NCBI RefSeq assembly: GCF_052118625.1
Contig: NZ_JBQKGW010000008.1
Span: 46,466-110,465, forward strand
Length of the DNA: 64,000 nucleotides
Source of the DNA: Porcincola sp945869225
Lineage (GTDB): Bacteria > Bacillota > Clostridia > Lachnospirales > Lachnospiraceae
Reading direction: 5' to 3'
Part shown: positions 61,484-64,000 of the stretch, in pieces
Layout of the letters: every line of letters begins with the position of its first letter
How positions within the stretch are numbered: position 1 is the first letter of the stretch
Made by a program: the position numbers and the translations under genes
The notes under the pieces: model-generated
The model's database searches: none
The model's input: only the letters and a program-made list of their open reading frames with translations
Told to the model about the DNA's origin: nothing

Positions 61484-61573
61484 GTTCATCGGAGGGTGAG
61501 TTATTCGTCTGGAAATAACGAGCTGGATAAGATGTCTGGTTGAGATACCGGATTTCTTATCCGGCTTTTTTTT
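61484..61573 (+). ncRNA. Candidate ~90-nt leader or small RNA ending at an intrinsic terminator
   Basis: Between the 61449 promoter and the terminator lies a short transcript with hairpin GTTATT/AATAAC (61499-61518). It does not match a riboswitch class I can recognise. It may be an attenuated leader of the MATE exporter or a free small RNA. Confidence 0.35.
61548..61573 (+). terminator. Rho-independent terminator in the MATE leader
   Basis: CCGGAT-TTCTT-ATCCGG followed by CTTTTTTTT. Hairpin element C starts right after the T-tract. Confidence 0.85.
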
Positions 61574-61574
61574 A

Positions 61575-61672
61575 TGAAGGCGACGAGTCAGAAGTCATGA
61601 TGCAAGCTTGCCTGCATATCATGGCTTCTGGTGACCGCACATCAACGAGTGCGGAGCACGGGATGACGGCGG
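61575..61672 (+). repeat. Dispersed hairpin element, copy C
   Basis: Begins TGAAGGCGACGAGTCAGAAG. The stem GTCAGAAGTCATGAT / ATCATGGCTTCTGGT keeps pairing through G-U changes relative to copies A and B, with inner GCAAGCTTGC. It ends with GTGC-GGA-GCAC. It forms the 5' leader of the MATE gene. Confidence 0.85.
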
Positions 61673-61686
61673 AAAGGAGACCTGAT

Positions 61687-63051
61687 ATGGAAAAGAGAAT
61701 CGACTTTACAAGCGGCAGAATCGTAGGACCGCTTCTGGAATTTGCAGGCCCCGTTCTTCTGGCTTTGTTTCTGCAGGCGATGTACGGGGCAGTGGATCTT
61801 CTGATTGTCGGAAAATTTGCCAGCTCCGCGGATGTATCAGCAGTTTCAACCGGATCCCAGATCATGATGACGATCACCAACATTCTCAGCAGCCTGTGCA
61901 TGGGGATGACAATTCTGCTGGGGCAGAAGATCGGGGAAAAGCGTGCGGAGGAGGGAGGCCGGATTGTCGGAAGCGGTCTTGTGATGTTTCTGACGGTTGG
62001 AATTGTCCTAAGCTTCGCCCTGCCGCTCCTGGCACCGCAGCTTGCCGGCATCATGCATGCCCCGGAGGCAGCCAAAGATCTGACAGCGCAGTATATCCGG
62101 ATTTGTGGAGGCGGGGCTGTCGTGATCATCGCCTACAACCTGATCGGCGGTATCTTCAGAGGACTGGGAGACTCCAATACGCCGTTTGTGACGGTTCTGA
62201 TTGCATGCATCTTCAATATCGCAGGAGACCTGACGCTTGTCGCAGGTTTTCACATGGGAACCGCCGGAGCCGCCATCGCGACGGTGGCGGCCCAGCTCAT
62301 CAGTGTGGTGATTTCGTATATCCTGATATCAAAGAAAACACTCCCATTCGAATTTCGGAGAAAGATGATCCGGTGGGACGGCCGGATCATCCGGCGGATT
62401 CTGGTTTTAGGAACCCCCATCGCAGTACAGGATTTTCTGGTCGGCATTTCTTTCCTGGTCATCCTGGCGATCGTCAACTCGATCGGGCTTACAGAGTCCG
62501 CAGGAGTCGGTGTGGCTGAAAAGGTCTGCGCGTTCATCATGCTGGTACCGTCTGCGTTCATGCAGTCGATGTCAGCGTTTGTTGCGCAGAACAGAGGCGC
62601 CGGAAAGATGGACAGAGCGATGAAGGGGTTCCGTTCGGCAGTCGGAATATCATTCGCCTTTGGTGTCCTGATGTTCTATCTCGCCTTTTTCCACGGTGAT
62701 CTTCTGTCGGGAATCTTTTCAAAAGACAGACAGGTGATTCTGGCATCGGCGGACTACCTGAAGGCGTACGCAGTGGACTGCCTGCTGACCTGCTTTCTTT
62801 TCTGCTTCATCGGTTTCTACAATGGAATGGGAAAGACTTCCTTCGTCATGATGCAGGGCATCCTTGGTGCCTTCGCGGTGCGTGTACCGGTTTCATATCT
62901 TATGAGCAGACAGACGCCGGTTTCTCTCTTTCATATCGGGCTGGCAACACCCTGCTCAACCGCCGTGCAGATCACTCTGTGCTTTATCTATCTGTGGTTT
63001 CTGCGCAGACCAGGCAGAACGACATCCGATCGAAGCTTTTTTACAAACTAG
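61687..63051 (+). CDS. MATE-family efflux transporter
   Basis: The 454-residue exporter has about 12 membrane helices. It begins KRIDFTSGRIVGPLLEFAGPVLLALFLQAMYGAVDLLIVGKFAS, the N-terminal MATE motif, and repeats a related pattern in the second half (ILVLGTPIAVQDFLVGISFL; AQNRGAGKMDRAMKGFRSAV). Such proteins export drugs or metabolites in exchange for Na+ or H+. The start 61687 follows AAAGGAG; a longer frame from 61540 merely reads hairpin element C as protein. It is convergent with the second Crp/Fnr gene. Confidence 0.94.
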   Translation: MEKRIDFTSGRIVGPLLEFAGPVLLALFLQAMYGAVDLLIVGKFASSADVSAVSTGSQIMMTITNILSSLCMGMTILLGQKIGEKRAEEGGRIVGSGLVMFLTVGIVLSFALPLLAPQLAGIMHAPEAAKDLTAQYIRICGGGAVVIIAYNLIGGIFRGLGDSNTPFVTVLIACIFNIAGDLTLVAGFHMGTAGAAIATVAAQLISVVISYILISKKTLPFEFRRKMIRWDGRIIRRILVLGTPIAVQDFLVGISFLVILAIVNSIGLTESAGVGVAEKVCAFIMLVPSAFMQSMSAFVAQNRGAGKMDRAMKGFRSAVGISFAFGVLMFYLAFFHGDLLSGIFSKDRQVILASADYLKAYAVDCLLTCFLFCFIGFYNGMGKTSFVMMQGILGAFAVRVPVSYLMSRQTPVSLFHIGLATPCSTAVQITLCFIYLWFLRRPGRTTSDRSFFTN

Positions 63052-63071
63052 AAAAGGGATTGCATAACGCA

Positions 63072-63773
63072 TCATGTCAGTGTGTAGGTATCCCCACGGA
63101 CGAGCAGGACACCGTCCTTTTCCATGGCACGCAGTTCCCGGCACAGGGATGTCCGGTTGACATTCAGGTAGTGTGCCAGCTCGGACTTGTTCATCGGGAG
63201 TGTGACGGTGCTGCCCTGGATGGGCAGCCCGCGGGATGCCCCTGCCTTTGAATCCCCTGTCAGCTGAAGTCTCAGAAAAGACAGAAGCTTGTCCCTCAGG
63301 GTGTCTCTTGAGAGAATGTCGATTTTCTGCATCAAAGCCAGGTTCTTTCTGGAGAGCAGCTCATACAGGTTGGATACCAGCGTTTCGTGGAAGACACATC
63401 GGTTGCTGCAGGTATGGAGCATCTTTGCAAGCGGAAGGCAGAGCACCTGCGAGGGACGGGCGGCAAGAAATGAGACGCTTGTGACCGGAGAATGACGCAG
63501 AGCGAAGGATTCACCGAACAGTTCCCCCGGCTGGATATAGGTCAGAAAAGAGCGGTGACCTTCCCGGTCCTCCTTGAGCATAAAGATGCAGCCTGATATG
63601 ACGACGCACACATGCGCCATCAGTTCATCATCCAGAACCGCATACTCTTTTCTTCTGTATTCACGCACGAAAGCCCCCAGACAGGTGAGCATCGGGCGGA
63701 TATCATCTCGATCGATCTGATCAAAAAGCGGCAGCTCCATCAGCTCCCGGTCCTGAATTTCAGCTAATTCCAT
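63072..63773 (-). CDS. Crp/Fnr-family transcriptional regulator (second)
   Basis: The 233-residue regulator has a cyclic-nucleotide-binding-like domain at about 10-130 (LPLFDQIDRDDIRPMLTCLGA, SFLTYIQPGELFGESFAL) and a C-terminal winged helix (LPMNKSELAHYLNVNRTSLCREL near 198-220). The cysteines do not form the FNR N-terminal cluster motif. The start 63773 is chosen because AAAAAAGGA lies about 11 bases upstream; the frame extended to 63848 has no RBS. It differs clearly from the regulator at 59426, so it is not a recent duplicate. Its target may be the convergent MATE gene or genes beyond the window. Confidence 0.92.
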   Translation of the reverse strand: MELAEIQDRELMELPLFDQIDRDDIRPMLTCLGAFVREYRRKEYAVLDDELMAHVCVVISGCIFMLKEDREGHRSFLTYIQPGELFGESFALRHSPVTSVSFLAARPSQVLCLPLAKMLHTCSNRCVFHETLVSNLYELLSRKNLALMQKIDILSRDTLRDKLLSFLRLQLTGDSKAGASRGLPIQGSTVTLPMNKSELAHYLNVNRTSLCRELRAMEKDGVLLVRGDTYTLT

Positions 63774-64000
63774 AAATTTCGAATCCTTTTTTCGTGCGTT
63801 TTTATTCTGATGAGTGTTCCATATGCAACACTTTTCATCATGACACAATTTAGAATGAAAGTAAATGTATCTTTACAGGTGTTTGTTAATCTAAAAATGA
63901 AATTTTAAATTCCACCATTAATACCAGAGGTAGACGTTAGTCTTGCACAGGTTGCGTTTACTCTTTCATACAATAGTACTATGATTGCCCTGTCCTTCTG
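63774..64000. other. 227-base A/T-rich gap at the window end
   Basis: No gene or RNA supported. It should contain the promoter of the minus-strand Crp/Fnr gene and perhaps that of a gene beyond the window. A/T content is clearly above the surroundings. Confidence 0.4.

Noticed and set aside
61484..61573. Known riboswitch (guanidine, TPP, fluoride) before the MATE gene
   Set aside because: By eye the conserved cores of these classes are absent; left as an unclassified leader.

Overview
The window looks like chromosomal backbone of a fairly G+C-rich Clostridia (Firmicutes) bacterium, most likely a Lachnospiraceae relative. This placement is an inference from AddAB, WhiA, RapZ, NrdR, Firmicutes-type purF and trigger factor/ClpP/ClpX genes, strong AGGAGG ribosome binding sites, sigma-A promoters, and a neighbouring pair of large proteins resembling the DUF5717/DUF5716 families. 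Almost every gene is on the + strand. I see no phage, transposase, CRISPR array or rRNA operon.

Layout. 1-7.7 kb: the end of a DJ-1/PfpI gene, then tig, clpP, clpX, engB (with a large insertion) and valS behind a structured leader. 7.8-16.5 kb: a secreted or anchored triple-YARHG protein and the addB-addA recombination nuclease. 16.5-24.2 kb: an unusual open frame joining a YfhO-type membrane protein to MurB, then rapZ, whiA, an MFS transporter, a cytidylate-kinase-like protein with a degenerate P-loop, and nrdR. 24.3-29.9 kb: a three-gene operon of unknown function (an Ig-like/alpha-solenoid giant, an actin/Hsp70-fold-like protein and a helical-repeat protein). 29.9-34.3 kb: purF-purB-purA. 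34.4-38.8 kb: membrane and envelope genes, a SEC-C protein and an ElyC/SanA-type protein. 38.8-44.4 kb: the infC-rpmI-rplT operon with an AUU start and attenuator, tRNA-Leu(AAG), then rpmJ-rpsM-rpsK-rpsD-rpoA-rplQ. 44.5-46.0 kb: a GNAT acetyltransferase and a cyclophilin. 46.1-52.6 kb: a maltodextrin module (binding protein, two permeases, MalQ, LacI-type regulator). 52.6-56.9 kb: ecfA1-ecfA2-ecfT-truA and rplM-rpsI. 57-64 kb: a hydrolase, an ABC-class ATPase, two Crp/Fnr regulators, a bicupin, a ferredoxin and a MATE exporter.

How it works together. Most genes are housekeeping: protein folding and turnover, translation, purine synthesis, recombination and cell wall synthesis. The maltodextrin cluster is a complete import, conversion and regulation unit. 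An intercistronic terminator probably sets the binding protein to permease ratio.

The most unusual content is not ordinary coding sequence. A roughly 100-bp hairpin element occurs at least three times, each time directly after an intrinsic terminator and in the 5' leader of the next gene (34370, 51300, 61575). A relict lies at 44462, and a structurally similar leader lies before valS. The other leading candidates are the 24.3-29.9 kb operon, the YfhO-MurB fusion and the EngB insertion. All family names come from reading the sequence; no database search was run.
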